Assembly: GCA_047967505.1 (NCBI GenBank)
Contig: CM106538.1
Strand: one strand, 5' to 3'
Length of the DNA stretch: 64,000 nucleotides
Source of the DNA: Dipteris shenzhenensis
Lineage: Eukaryota; Polypodiophyta; Polypodiopsida; Gleicheniales
Below the pieces are notes generated by a model that did not search any database, was not told the origin of the DNA, and saw only the letters and a program-made list of their open reading frames with translations. The position numbers and the translations under genes were made by a program. This document shows, in pieces, positions 11,249 to 23,336 of the stretch; the stretch's first letter is position 1; the number at the start of each line of letters is the position of its first letter.

Positions 11249-14200
11249 ATGTCTTCATCTTCAACAAGTAGCTCCAGTGAGGATGAATCCCTCCATATCC
11301 ACCATCGCGAAATGTGGTTGGAGCAAAAAGTCAAATGTCTGTGTGATCGATGTCGAGGAAACATGTATCGTGCACGCAAGATTACACTCAATCATATCTC
11401 AAAGTATGGAGAATGGGATGTGACCGTAAACAGGGTAAGGGTTTGTAAGTTAAGGTTGATTGAGATACCTATGGGTATTCATATGTTTGAGTTATGATCC
11501 CGTTTTAATTTGATACAGGATGCAGTGCCACACCCGCATATGTTACCCTATGCCCGTCGTGAGGAGGCGAAGCGTCGGCGATATGAGGTGGGATCTTCAG
11601 GAGGGACCGTTACAGATGAATGGAGTGATGGTGATAGTAGCCCTCTGCCATTACCTCATGAAGCCATGGAGGAGGTGTTTGATGATATGGTGCGGGATTT
11701 ATATGTCCATCAAGGGAGGGATAATAGCATGGAGCAGGATGATCTTTTTACTGCAGCATCGACTCCACTGTTTGAGGGGTGCATATTCTCTATTCTACGT
11801 GCCTCCCTTGAGTTACTAAACTTGCAAACCATCTATGGATGGAGCAATGCAAGTTTGAATGCATTACTCAAGTAAGCTTTAAAGTCGATTTTGCAAACAT
11901 GGTGAATTATGCTAGTGGGTCAATTACTCGAATGCTTTTCCTCATTTATGGTCTTCACGTGCAGGCTATTGTGTAAAATGCTTCCAAGGGAGAATGAACT
12001 ACCGACCTCAAGAGATATGGCAAGGCAACATGTGACCTCTCTTGGAGGATTAGATTACAAGCGCATCCATGCATGTGTCAACGATTGTGTTTTGTTTCGT
12101 GGACTACATAAGGATGCAAGAGAGTGTCCTACTTGTGGAGAGGCAAGATATAGAGCAGATCTCAAAACCTTGGACGTGCCTCGTAAGGTATTGCGACATT
12201 TTCCCATAATCCCTCGCATCCAACATATGTTCAAGTGCAAATCTATTGCAGAGCTCATGTCATGGCATTCCTCCCATCGATCAACCGATGGCAAGTGGAG
12301 AACTCCCACGGACTCTCCTGCATGGAAGCATATTGAAGACACATGGCCAAGCTTCAAGGAAGAACCTAGTAACTTGAGACTTGGATTGGGTATGGACGGT
12401 GTGAACCCATTTGGTCTCAAAAGCATGTCTTACAGTGTATGGCCAGTGGTATTGGTGAATTACAATCTTCCACCCTCTATGGCTATTAAGAAAGGACATG
12501 TCATGCTGTCCCTTCTAATTCCAGGGAAACATAAAGTCAAAAACCCTGATGTTTATTTGGAGCCTTTGATTGATGAGCTAGAGATACTTTGGAGAGGTAT
12601 CGAGGTGCATGATGTGAGCAGGCCTCCCTTGTCACGAGACTTCAACTGCAAAGCAGTATTGATGTGGACGATGCATGACTTCCCAGGCTATGGCGAGTGT
12701 TCAAGTAAGCATTGCATTTTTAATTATGAATAGGCAAAGTTGTGGCACCCTAAGCCCACCTTCCACTCTTAATTGCATCTATTGTTCTGGTCTCACTACA
12801 TCGGGTTACCATGCATATCCTGTTTGTGGTCCTTCGCTAGTTGCCTCACGGGCAGACGCATTGAATAAGGTCATCTATGAGAATCACCATCGATTTCTCC
12901 CACCTGATCATCCTAGATATGTTGCCCCTTGGAATGAAGTCCTCCCACAATCACTCACCGCGGGAGATTGGATGAGAATTTGGGACGGTTCCACGACGAC
13001 TCCACCACTTGGCATGAGCCGGTAAGGGTTTGTAGCTATTGGCTGGAAGTAAAGATTGGCTATATTGGCTGAAAGTAAAGATTGCACGCTAACACTTTAT
13101 TTTGTTTAGATACTCCATCTTTTATCGTTTACCATATTGGTCCCACCTCAAGATCAATCACCTGCTTGATCCCATGCATATCTTCAAGAATGTGGCATCT
13201 ACCATTTGGGAGCATTTGAATGGGACAGGAGATTCGGCAGGCATAAGGGAGGATCTACGTACCACAGGGAGGATGCGTGAAGCTTGGCCTCAAGAGAGAC
13301 CAAATGGGTGTGTTTTTTTACCTCGTGCACCGTGGATGTTATCAAAGCTAGAGATGGCGACGGTGAAGCGCACTACAATTCATACTCCCACTGGATGCAT
13401 GAGGTGTTTGAAGGGAGCCTTTACAAAGAGCAAGAAAAGAGGTGTAGAGCAATTATATGGCTTGAAATCTCATGATTGGCACAAGATGCTCCAAGTAAGT
13501 ATTTTATATGCATAATATCTTTTTCCTTTCAAATTTGTGAGTGAATAGCTATAAGCAACTAATCAACCACCTCCTCGCGGGTTCAATTCATACTACCTAC
13601 TAGCATTTCACGTAGTGCATCGAAGGACGTGAAAGATTGTATTTACAAGATGGGCGAGCTTGTGAGGTATGTGATCTCAAAGGAAATAGATCCCACCACG
13701 CTTGAGAATGCTCGAGTTATGTCAGTGGAGGCGGTTTGTTTAGTGGAGGAGACATTTCCACGTTCTATTCTCACAAGCCAACTACATCTCATAGTGCATT
13801 TGGTGGATGAGATTGCTATATGCGGTACTATACATGCACGATGGTTGTTCTTCCTCGAGCGCTTCATGAAGACCTTGAAGGGCTTCGTGAGACAAAATGC
13901 AAGACCCGAAGGTAGCATGGCCGAGGGTTGGTTGGTACAAAAGTCACTTGTATATATTTCTGAGTTTCTTGTTGATGTGGATAGCTCTCTCCCACGACTA
14001 TGGAGAGATGATGAAGACCTAAGGATGACCTCTATTGTGCCTCAAGGGAAAGGATGTAACAAAGTAATAGACACGGAGTTGCATAATAGTATCAACCTCT
14101 TTTGCGTGCTTAATAGTGATGTGATGAAAAGATGGGTGACAAGATACGAGGATGCAAAGGCAAGAAGACAAGAAGAAAGGGCCCTCTTTTGTACACACCA

Positions 14201-15214
14201 CGGATCTCATGTGCCATACCCTCAGCATCTAAGAGCACTTCCAAAGGATATTCATGTGGATTGGCTACTTGATGAAATGGAGAAAGCAGAGAAAGACGAG
14301 GGGATGCACATCACAATGGAAGAATGGGAGTATGCTAGGGGATGCATGAGCAAGGTCGGTATATAGAATGTTATGCATAAGTTAGGAGCTTCCAATAATT
14401 TAGATTGCTTATTTAATTGATTTTTTCTTGGTGTAGTGCACTGTGTTCAATGCTATATGGTGTGAGGGCAAGCATTTTCGAACACAACAGATTGATGATA
14501 AGAGAAACACACAAGATTGCGGCGTCATTGCTAGCTTTGAGGGAGCCAATGGAGCCATGGATGATTATTATGGCATAATCCAAGATATTATTATGCTTGA
14601 CTTTCGACGCTTCTTTGTGTATGTTTTGGATGTAAAGTGGTTTAAGGACGTGGTGGAAAGAGGCCCTAATGCAACAATCAAACGCCGTGCAAGTGGCTTT
14701 GTAAGTATTGACTCCACAAAGTTTTTGCAAAGTAGGAAGGACACACTAGTACTACCGCAACAATGTGAATAGGTATTGTGCACACATATAAAAATACTCG
14801 CTTTTAAATATTTGATGCAAGAAAAGTAACATGATTGTATTTGTGTTTGAATTAGGTTGTCTATCAACCAATGGTGGATAATAATAGATGGTGGCATGTC
14901 ATACCTATTATGCCACGTTCCAAAGTGATGTATAGTACATTTACTAATGTGGAGCGTATGGAGGATGATCATGGCCATGGACGTGATGATGACCGTGATA
15001 CAAGAGAGGAGGATGATCATGAGATAGGAGATACAGATATTGAGGCCATTACCCTGAGGACGAGCCTACCATTCGAGATGCTGATTTCGATGAGCACATG
15101 AGTGGCACAAGTAGTAGTGGGTTGAATGTATTTGTAGATCTAAACACTTGTTTGGATTTTGAAGTAGATAGTTTGGCAAGGGTTGATCTCATTGAGGATG
15201 AGATTGAACCGTAG
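11249..15214 (+). pseudogene. CACTA transposase, TNPD-like (Transposase_21, DUF4218, DUF4216)
   Basis: Eight exons by eye: 11249-11434, 11519-11871, 11965-12704, 12790-13021, 13110-13494, 13587-14345, 14437-14772 and 14856-15214. The product has a CxxC-containing Transpos_assoc-like N-terminus, the Transposase_21 core (LGMDGVNPFG, VMLSLLIPG, DFPGYGECS), a NHLLDPMHIFKN block, a DUF4218 region (QLHLIVHLVDE, LERFMKTLKGFV) and a DUF4216 region (DVKWFKDV). It should cut and join the element ends. Lesions: the exon 4 acceptor ends TG and the exon 6 acceptor ends AA where AG is expected, the exon 6 donor is poor (GTCGGT), TAG stands at the last codon of exon 7 (14770-14772) where CAG would fit, and a one-base frameshift lies near 15,050. 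The reading frames remain easy to follow, so inactivation is fairly recent. Exon limits at the damaged sites are inferred. Confidence 0.88.
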
Positions 15215-15382
15215 CCCCATAATTGATATTGGCAAAACTATTTTACATATTGTCTCATTCTCCTCATCTCACTTAATTCTTGTATATGTGGGCTTGCAAA
15301 AAATTATGTGCTTTGGTAATCATGGGCAACGTTTGGAAAGCAATGATGTACACCAAAATATCACTTTCTGTATTCTCTGGTT

Positions 15383-15556
15383 TGCGTCTATTTACGCATC
15401 TAAATGCGCGTCTGATTCTCAGTGTAAACGCACAAATAAACGTGCAAATAGACGAGCTTTTAGACACGCATTTAGACGCGCCCGTAATTTCTCTACTAAA
15501 GCAACGCCTATAGATGCGCCCACTATTTTGCGCGTCTACCAAGCGCATCTATAGTT
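15383..15556. repeat. CACTA subterminal repeat cluster 4
   Basis: About ten degenerate TAGACGC-type motifs in both orientations close to the right end, mirroring cluster 1. Confidence 0.85.
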
Positions 15557-15572
15557 GCTTTGTGTTGTTGTG
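15545..15572 (-). repeat. right terminal inverted repeat of the CACTA element
   Basis: Read on the minus strand it starts CACAACAACACAAAGC. The TTA at 15573-15575 is the second copy of the target duplication. Confidence 0.9.
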
Positions 15573-15575
15573 TTA

Positions 15576-16080
15576 TAAACTTCTGTGCGTTGAGGTGACT
15601 GGGGTAAACTTCCTTGCGTTTATTGGAGTGCCTTCTTCTATGCATTGAGGTGACTGTATGCGAGCGGGGTTATTCGAGTGCCTTCATCTTTCTTTCTTGC
15701 GTCAATTGACTTTGACCGATTCTCCCATTGCAGTGTATTTTGCAAAAACCCCTTCGTGTCCTTTTGCTTTGAGAGTGCAGCAGTTCTTTCCAAATGTCAC
15801 TGCTGTCCCTCCTTCTGCATTGCAGACTGCCGAATAGGTGTCGCGAACAAATGGTATCGTCCAATCTACATGCAAGCCAACGGCTCTCAACTGCCAAAAA
15901 GAATTACTCTGTCATGGAAAGAGGACTCAACATCATTTATTTAGTCAAAAAATTCTAGCATTATTTGTTGGGCCGACCGTTTTTGTTTCATGTTGATCAT
16001 TCCACATTGTTGTACTTAGTAAAACAGCAAAGTCTTACATTTTGAAGTAGTCTTAGGCTAGCTGTATCGGCAACATCTGA
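15576..16080. other. host sequence right of the CACTA element, no gene recognised
   Basis: Contains TTGAGGTGACT at about 15,590 and TTGAGGTGACTGTATG at about 15,647, each in a roughly 60-bp unit with TTATTGGAGTGCCTTC or TTATTCGAGTGCCTTC. The same string ends the left flank at about 8,043, so the CACTA element landed in or beside a short tandem repeat. An 88-codon plus ORF (15,678-15,944) is not recognisable. Confidence 0.5.
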
Positions 16081-16410
16081 TGGAGGCCCTGTTGCGGTGT
16101 GTTCAGCCTCATGAGCAGGAGGCAGTGATGAAGAAGGCCATTGCGGGGTTTCAGGTGATCATTTTGTAGGGGAAATAACCGCAAAGAAAATTCTTCAAGC
16201 TAGCTTATGGTGGCCAACCATGTAGAAGTATGCTAGGTGGTTTGCAAAAAGTTGCAACCTCTACCAGCGGCAATTGGGCCTACCCATAGATCGTGATCGC
16301 ATGCCGCTTAACCCCATTTTACCACTAGATCCATTTCAGAAACGGAATCTAGACTTCATGGGTCCATTCAAGCCAGTAGCTGCCCGCACACGGAACTGCT
16401 ACCCCCTTCA
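16080..16410 (+). pseudogene. Ty3/gypsy integrase N-terminal fragment
   Basis: From about 16,155 one frame reads GDHFVGEITAKKIL, then a LWWPTM block with a TAG just after it, a SCNLYQRQ block and LDPFQKRNLDFMGP. This is the H2C2 zinc-binding module followed by the start of the integrase catalytic core of plant Ty3/gypsy elements. The second zinc Cys position is replaced (C-x2-Y). A piece in another frame at 16,080-16,150 leads into it, so a frameshift is present. No reverse transcriptase or LTR lies next to it. Confidence 0.82.
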
Positions 16411-18899
16411 TCCCACTGGTTTCTATTGATTCACAACCTATGGATGCTCGTCTTCAACATCTGTGAATTCGGAGCTTCAGCAGCATCAATTGGCTAAGGG
16501 TGAATGTTCACCCAGTAGCATTGGCACTTTGCCAGCAGCTCGCAATGGGATTAGTGGTGGAGTTTTTGGGTGAGCATTGGGAGCTGCTACTGACCATTCA
16601 ATTAATCTATTAGAGTGAACGATTGTATTTGCCAATGGGATGGTAGATTTTTTGTGCAGCCGACTTGTTCAGAAAAGTTGATGTTGGCTAAGTTTGGGAC
16701 TCCTTCTAGTAGGGAGTACAAGCTTAGTTCATGTAAGGATGTTCAAGTTAGGGACTTATAGCGCTGGATCCTTGAGTCGGTATTTTTGTAGGAAAAGACT
16801 TACACAATCACTCCCCGGTCTTGAGGGATGATCGCGATGGTGGTGGTTGAGTAGCGAGCAATGCCTTGGGCACATGTTTTAACGGAGCACATACATGTAG
16901 AGGCTCATAGGATGGCGACGCTGGTTGATAAGAAGCAAGATGTGAACTCAAAGATTGGTCAGATTTTGGAGATTCTATTCCCTTTATAGCTTGAGTCTAC
17001 TACGCCTTGACGGAATACTACATTAATTCTTACCCTCGAGCCCAAAGGACCTTTGTAGGAGGAGGCTAAAGGTTCAACTGGTCGAGCGCCCAAGAAGAAG
17101 AAACGTCAAGTGCCTCATATCACTCAAGGCGTGGTTTTTTCTCTTGTGCCCCTTACTCCTTCTCATGCAGGTGGGACATAGAGTTTGCTCCATAGTGGGG
17201 TGGCTTCAACCCATATCAGCGTCATGCATTCGCCTCCCCCACTGGTCATGGCAGAAAGGGTGATGGTGTTAGTAGCACTTGTGTCCACTGAGATGGGTGT
17301 TTTCGGAGGCAGTCTGCTGGTTGGGGGATCACTCACTCAAAGATGGTTGGAGCAGCTTCAGTGCACAGCAACGACCACTGCAGCAACCTCTACTGTGGTG
17401 GTGGTGGTGTCTGAAGTAGTGCGAGTGTCAACAACAAAAGAACTGGCGGTGGTCTCTGAGCCTGGGGTGTCGCTTCGACGCCCTCAGCTGGAGTGTCTTT
17501 GCAGTTGTAGCCAATGAATGTGCAGCTGCAGTTATGTGCATAGTTGCTTGCTCGCCTTGCAATGCAGTGTTCTACGGAGAGTGATTTCTAAAGAGTGGCC
17601 AGTTTGGAATTTGACGTCATTTAATTGCGGAATGAGAATGAAGCCATGTAGAGTCAGCAAGTAGCATGAATGCAATAATAACTGGAAGACAGGGTTGCGG
17701 TTCTGGAAGCACAGGTGCAGGTTGCGGAAGCACACTTGGAATCCACTCAGTAGTTACATTCATAGTATGTTTTCGGCATTCAGGAGGAATTGTTATGTCG
17801 ACGTACTACCGATAGAATGTCTGAGTATTTGCGAGCTTTTCCTAGTACTATCAGTGTCAATATGGAGCAGATGGGTTCGGTCCTTGATGCTCTCCAAGGG
17901 GATGTTTGTACGGAATGGGATAGATAATTTGCACGTTGGCGTGAGGCTGTGGTTCCGCAAACGTGTTGGGAGATGGTTTGGCAACAATGTCGACTCAAAA
18001 CGGATGGGAATGCGGGTGTTGGTGTTGGGTCTCGACCGCAAAGTTCTCCTCAAGTGCAAATAGTGTCTAGGCTGATGGGTTCCAGTAATTCTACAGGTGG
18101 GAGAGGTAGTGCATATAAGGGTAAAGGAGCGGTTGCAGAGTCAATACCTACTGGGGAGGATTGGCACGCAAAGTATGAAGAGTTGGCTGAAGGAATTGTA
18201 GAAGCTATTGTTTGCTATGGCAAAAGAGCTCAGGTGCTAAAGCGGCAACAGTGTTCTCTGTGTTTTTGGTTAGAACTGTGTGCCCATTCTTTCAGTTTGT
18301 CCTTGCCTCCTCACCCTCCTTGGTGGAATGAAGCGGATCATTTTTTGGAAAAGTTTTATAATAAGCAAACCTTGTTTCCTGGGTTACCTAATCCTCCTTT
18401 GTATGAGCCTATGGTAATTCAGTGGCGGCTAGCTACACAAGAGGAGTGCTGGCAACAACAATTGCCACAGGGTACATGGATTGAGGAGGTTCTGCCTACT
18501 ATTGAACAGTGGCCTAAGCATCAATCCGTAGATTGGTCAAAGCCGCGCATCCTTTGGAGTGGTTGATGAATATGGAGCAGGATTGGAGGTTGAAGCTTTG
18601 GTTGCGGAGGAGGCAGCTAGAAACTACTAATGCAAGTTTGAGTGGAGTGAAACCACTAAAGCAGTTGCGGAAGGAGTGTCATGAACGCAGTGATGCGGGA
18701 CCAAGCAAGGTTGGGGTAACTGATGCACCTTTTTAGTGTATTTCCAGTTCATATGAAGAGTAGAGATCCGGCGATGGCTTTTGATTGGCCTCACAAGATA
18801 AAAAGCACCCATAGTGCGGTGTGCTATCGCACAAGTAGGCAATGACAGCCTAGGACATCCAGACATGCATTAATAACTGATAACAGTTTCATGTTTTCA
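16411..18899. other. unrecognised sequence with one 205-codon plus ORF
   Basis: The longest ORF, 17,949-18,566 (plus), encodes a Trp-rich, proline-containing protein with no family I recognise. A 110-codon ORF at 17,185 is Thr/Val-rich. The surroundings are retrotransposon scraps, so degenerate gypsy sequence is the likeliest source, but nothing in the sequence proves it. Confidence 0.35.
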
Positions 18900-19380
18900 T
18901 TTTCAGATTCTAGATAGATTTGAAGAGAGATGCTTCTATTCATGTGTACTTAGTAGTTGATTAGTGTAATCCTTGATTCTGAGTACGTAAGCATGACCGG
19001 TTTCATTGCTATTACAGAAACTCTGGTTGATTTGGTCTCATACTATGAGAATCCTAGATGTGTTCTTGGACTCGTAAAGAGTTGTGCACATATCCCATGC
19101 TTCTTTTGATGTATTGACTCTATTGAGTTATCCTAGCATGACATCTTGCACATCTTGCTTGATCAAATGATATGCATATTTGTATTTCTTGTCCCATTCT
19201 ACCTGTGCTCAAGAAATGGCAAGATATGCTACAGGTATGGACAATGGTGGTGCAGCTGTATATCCCATTGTTGGTGCTGCAACAATAGGTGGAGTGGAGC
19301 TGCTACTCACTAGATCATCCAATGCTCTAGGTGTAGCCCCATCAACATACTCCCATTTGTCTTGATGTACAAGAATGATC
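18900..19380 (-). pseudogene. Ty1/copia gag (UBN2-type) fragment
   Basis: Read on the minus strand from about 19,370, one frame gives a Ser/Pro/Ala-rich leader, then YKYAYHLIKQDV, then TSKEAWDMCTTLYESKN. The SKEAWD motif with a following helix is diagnostic of the copia UBN2 gag domain. In-frame stops occur. No zinc knuckle or pol follows on the low-coordinate side, so only the front of gag survives. Confidence 0.75.
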
Positions 19381-20319
19381 TCCGGATTGAGATAATCTTA
19401 CTGCACCTAGTTCTCTGTCGAGGCTATGTCCAAAATGATTGTTGCATTGATGCACATACACTATTTGTATCTATCATAGGGGATGGGTATTTGTTGTGGA
19501 TTCGCACAATCCACCGTGAGTGCCATGTGTTATTGCATAACCATGCGGGTTAGCAGTAGTGACTCTGAGGGGTGTGTGAGGGTAGGTTAGTTGCACAATG
19601 ATTGGTGGTTCGGTCCTCCAAGTAGTTGAGTCTTCAATGGTCTCTAACCCTGATAATCGGTTTTTACTATCACGATGTGCATTCTTACTATCATGAAAGG
19701 AATTCGCGATTTGGCGATTAACTTGCTTCCGACAAGGTGTTTTGGCGAGCTCATGTCGTCCGCTCCTTGCTATCATTACAGAGGCACTTCACATGGAGGG
19801 TTGCATGCATCAGCATGCACTTTGACAGAGATTCAAGAGGAGATGGTTGCAGTGAGGCATCACACTCGTGGCTTTCAACAAGATGAACTCTAGCGGATGT
19901 GAATTGATCCCCGACACCCTACTTACGGTCAAGCGAGTGCGGAAATCTTAGTGTGGTCTTGGTACTGCATTTTGCAGTTGCTATCTTTCCAGTAGGCATG
20001 CATGTGCACATGCTCGCAAGGCCCTCCTAACCTTTGGAGACCAACAACACGATTACAGTGACGGAGGAGTGATCCTGAGCATGGAGACGTCATGTCATAA
20101 GGCTCTCCAGGAGGAATTGACCAGCGTCAAGGGATACCTTCTCATTCACTCTCACCACCATGGCTGCACTTAGGTAGTAGGTATGGGTCTCATTAGATGG
20201 ATGCAAGGCGTTGAGTGCATCCTGGTCTCCAACAGTGGTTTTGATTGCTTCTCGCAACCTTTTCGGTCAAGGAGTACCATCAAGATGAGGAGCACCACAT
20301 GTTGGAGGTGCCATGATGG
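19381..20319. other. no gene recognised; probably leader of the gypsy copy that follows
   Basis: Only short ORFs. The orientation and distance to the gag at 20,320 suggest the 5' untranslated part of that element, but I find no LTR terminus or primer-binding site. Confidence 0.35.
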
Positions 20320-22618
20320 CGGGCCAAGTTAAGTATAGCAAGTTTTTGGGGAAACAATCTGATGACCCGAATGCTCATGTCCGATAGTTTCAGAAGGTGT
20401 ATGTGGTCAACAATCGACCACCCGTGGTACCACTCCGACAGGAGGCAGCTTTCGAATCAACCTTAGTAGGGAAGGCATCACGGTGGCTTGTAGAGTATGC
20501 AGTGGACCAATTCACATCATATGATCTTGTCCGCACGGCATTCTTGAGATGGTTTCGTAAGGAAAAAACAATTCCATAAACTCTGGATAGAATGTGGCGG
20601 TTGGATCAGGGAGATCAGGATGTGGAGGATTAGGCATCCAAATTCAATTTACTCATGTAATGTGTGCCAGAAGCGAATGGGCCTACTCAGGAGGTGCTGA
20701 ACAACTACTTTGTTTTAGGGGCTTTCTCAGGATCTGCAATGGCGTTGGCCATAGTGGATCGAACACAAGTGATGCTCATGGCGATCATGGCACAAGTAGT
20801 GCCAGCAAGGGCCCTTAATGCAAATTGGTGCGTGATCTACTTGACAAATACCCACAACACAGTGGGATGCCAATATAATGGGCATGGCCAAAGAGCAATT
20901 CGTCAAAAGCAGGATCCGGGTGCATCTTTTGTGCACGAGGAGCAACCACAACCGTCGTTCCAATGAGGCGATGGCAGTGAGAGCCATGGATGTGGACCAG
21001 AGTGGTCGTGCCCAAAATTGACCTAAAACTTGCTTGTTTTGCTTGGGCAAAGACCATTGGTGGTGAAACGAACGCCTAGATGCTTAGGAATGGGATCGGT
21101 AATGAGCAGAGTGGCAAGCACTTCCATGGTGCACATTGTTGAGGATGACCTGTTGGTATGCTCGAAGATTAGTATAATCACCTGTGCGGGTACAAAGCTA
21201 CAGGGGCCGACCCTAAAGAAAGGTGGCAAGCCTGGGGTGCCAACTTAATATGTATTATGTTACTACCCTCGTCCAAAATCTAGGATATGGAGGGACATTG
21301 TCCATATAGAATATGCATGGATTTCCTTTAAAAATTTTAAATATGCAAGAGAAAAATATGAAAATCTCATGTCCCTCCTCCCACAAAATATAAGGCATAT
21401 ACCTTGAAAAATATGCAAGATTTTAAGCTTTGTACATATTTTATGTGAGGCCCAAGAGGAGGGGTCTTTTGGATGAGGGGGAAAGGGGAACAAAAAATAC
21501 ACTAAAATATCAAAACCCATCTCCTTTCAAATTAAGGTAATTTTTTCATGCGTTACCTAAATTTCAAGGTGTACAGACATATTTGAAACTCTTTGTGTAG
21601 AACACAACCATGTTACTTTGACTAATTTCTACTCATGGCATATTTTTAAATTCATCTCATACTCAAGATTAGGTTTTTGTTACTAAAGGGAGTTGGCGCC
21701 CTAGGGCAACAAGCCAATACAAGAGCAAGTACGATGATCAGTCTGCAAGTTGGTGATGGAGGAGCCACCCTTGATGCAGTTGTGGTGGTTGAGTCTACAA
21801 AGGCACCAATTGGGGCATGCAAGGTGTAGTTCGCTGAGCCGCTTGTCCAACCAGAGTTGAAGATAGCACAAGGCAAAGTCAAACTTCCCTTACCAGGGAA
21901 TGACCCATAGGCTGTCAAAGCAGCTTCCTTATTGGTGGCCAACCAAGCCAAGAAGCAGATGGATCCTCCATTAAGGGAGCCAGAGGCTTGGAATGCATTC
22001 TGGAAGCACCAATCCAGATTTCACTAGGTAGGTTACTCAACTTGGTTCCTAGATTCCACCAGCAATTGTTGCACTCCCTCCATAAGGAGTTGGAGCCATA
22101 AGAGGTGGATCTGTGCCAAGCTGATTCCTCTCTAGTACACCGGTGGTCCCTCTGATGGACATGAGAATTCCGGTGTGATCAGCAAAACCACAAGGGTTGA
22201 CATTTGCACAGGTTCTGGTAGATGGAGGTTCGGGGATTAATATAGTCACCTTCAAGACCTGCCAAGAAATGGGATGGATGTCCTGAAAACCGGTGCCATT
22301 TTTAGTCTGTATGGTTAATCAATGCCGAGTTTGACCACTCGAAATTTTATGGGCAATAGTCTTGGAAGTGGCCGGCATCTCGTTTGTGGTCTCATTCGTG
22401 GTGCTCAATATGGAAGCCCCGACACCGGAGTATAGTGTACTCTTGGGCAGAACCTAGTTGTAGCAAGCAAAGGTCAAGCAGAACTGGGAGCATAACGTCA
22501 TCTCCATGTGGAGAGGCAAGAAGAAAGTGCGGGTCACAATGGGAGTGGTAGCACCCTTGGCGGAGGCGGTATGACTAGTGTTGGCCGAGACGGTGAGCAT
22601 GGCAGACGAGAACTGGAG
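20320..22618 (+). pseudogene. Ty3/gypsy gag-protease remnant (element H)
   Basis: A gag core starts at about 20,325 (KFLGKQSDDPNAHV, then VGKASRWLVEYA and LRWFRKE), as in plant gypsy gag. Degenerate Cys/His knuckles follow at about 20,825 and 21,030. A retropepsin domain is readable at about 22,190-22,460: VLVDGGSGIN (catalytic DGGSG at 22,221-22,235), NQCRV, and a flap-distal YSVLLGRT. Several stops and frameshifts interrupt it, and 21,250-21,650 is AT-rich and noncoding, perhaps a later insertion. The frame continues up to 22,618, where the LTR of gypsy element B begins. B therefore appears to have inserted into H. The reverse transcriptase part of H is not seen to the right. Confidence 0.75.
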
Positions 22619-22728
22619 TGTGGTCTCTATGCCAACATAGACTTAGGTAGAACAGAATGTGTGTAGAGTAGCGGCAAAGCTCTGCTTGTACTTGCATAAG
22701 GCTAGAAATAATCCCCCTTAGAAATCCA

Positions 22729-23104
22729 ACTTGCATGTTCTACATGCAAGTTCTACATACGATTCCTACATGTGAGTCCTACATGCAACTTCTACATGCG
22801 AGTTCTACATGCGACTCCTACATGATGCGAGTTCTATATGCAACTCCTACATGCAACTCCTACGTGCGAGTTCTACATGCGAGTTCTACATGCAACTTCT
22901 ACATGTGAGTTCTACATGCAACTCCTACATGCGAGTTCTACATGCAACTCCTACATGTGAGTTCTACATGCGAGTCCTACATGCAACCCCTACATGCGAG
23001 TTCTACATGCGAGTTCTACATGCAACTCCTACATGCGAGTTCTACATGCAACTCCTACATGCAACTCCTACATGCAACTTCTATATGCAAGTTCTACATG
23101 TAGA
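22729..23104. repeat. 13-bp minisatellite in the gypsy LTR, about 28 units
   Basis: Units are ACATGCAACTCCT or ACATGCGAGTTCT with small variation. The two flavours have complementary cores (AACTC and GAGTT), so neighbouring units can pair as hairpins around CTACATGC. The array ends about 50 bp before the TATA box. ORFs on both strands here are by-products of the 13-bp (39-bp in codons) periodicity. Confidence 0.95.
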
Positions 23105-23155
23105 AAGAGAATATCTTACAATTCCTACATGCATAGAGAGAAGCTCTCCAACTTG

Positions 23156-23163
23156 TATAAATA
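23156..23163 (+). promoter_or_regulatory. TATA box of the gypsy B 5' LTR
   Basis: TATAAATA just downstream of the minisatellite. The same motif occupies the same place in the minus-strand LTR at 63,545-63,552. Confidence 0.7.
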
Positions 23164-23336
23164 CCCCATAATGGAATGAAGCCCACACTCTTTAGGGCAT
23201 TGTGTTGAGTTCTACTTTGGTATCCCAAGCAATTGTCGCAAGTGTCCATGCTTACTTGCACTCCACGTCCAAAAGCATGTCCTAACCCTGCAACTCCTCC
23301 TCCCCTCTCCTCCAACCTTGCAACCCATCCTCTCCC

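Larger units (their letters stand above)
8057..15572 (+). mobile_element. CACTA (En/Spm-type) transposon, 7,516 bp, both ends present
   Basis: The ends are imperfect 28-bp inverted repeats (8057-8084 and 15545-15572, 24 of 28 matching) that begin CACAACAA rather than the usual CACTA. The element is flanked by TTA on both sides (8054-8056 and 15573-15575), the 3-bp target duplication expected for this superfamily. Inside are two divergent genes, a Transposase_21/DUF4218/DUF4216-type gene (TNPD-like, plus) and a second gene (TNPA-like, minus). Four clusters of a TCTATAGACGCG-like repeat lie at both ends and around the central promoter region. In En/Spm such motifs are bound by the TNPA protein. 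The transposase genes carry stop, frameshift and splice lesions and a MITE, so the copy is not autonomous now. Host sequence on both sides carries TTGAGGTGACT. Confidence 0.9.

Noticed and set aside
21250-21650. Possible Stowaway-type MITE (CTACCCTCGTCCAAAATCTAGG start)
   Set aside because: The other end does not give a convincing inverted repeat or TA duplication.
22729-23104. CRISPR-like regular array
   Set aside because: Units are contiguous 13-mers without spacers, in a plant LTR.
22809-23179. Open frames of 61-120 codons on both strands with repeated Cys/Tyr/Met patterns
   Set aside because: They arise from the 13-bp minisatellite, whose three-unit (39-bp) period keeps frames open. There is no start context or homology.
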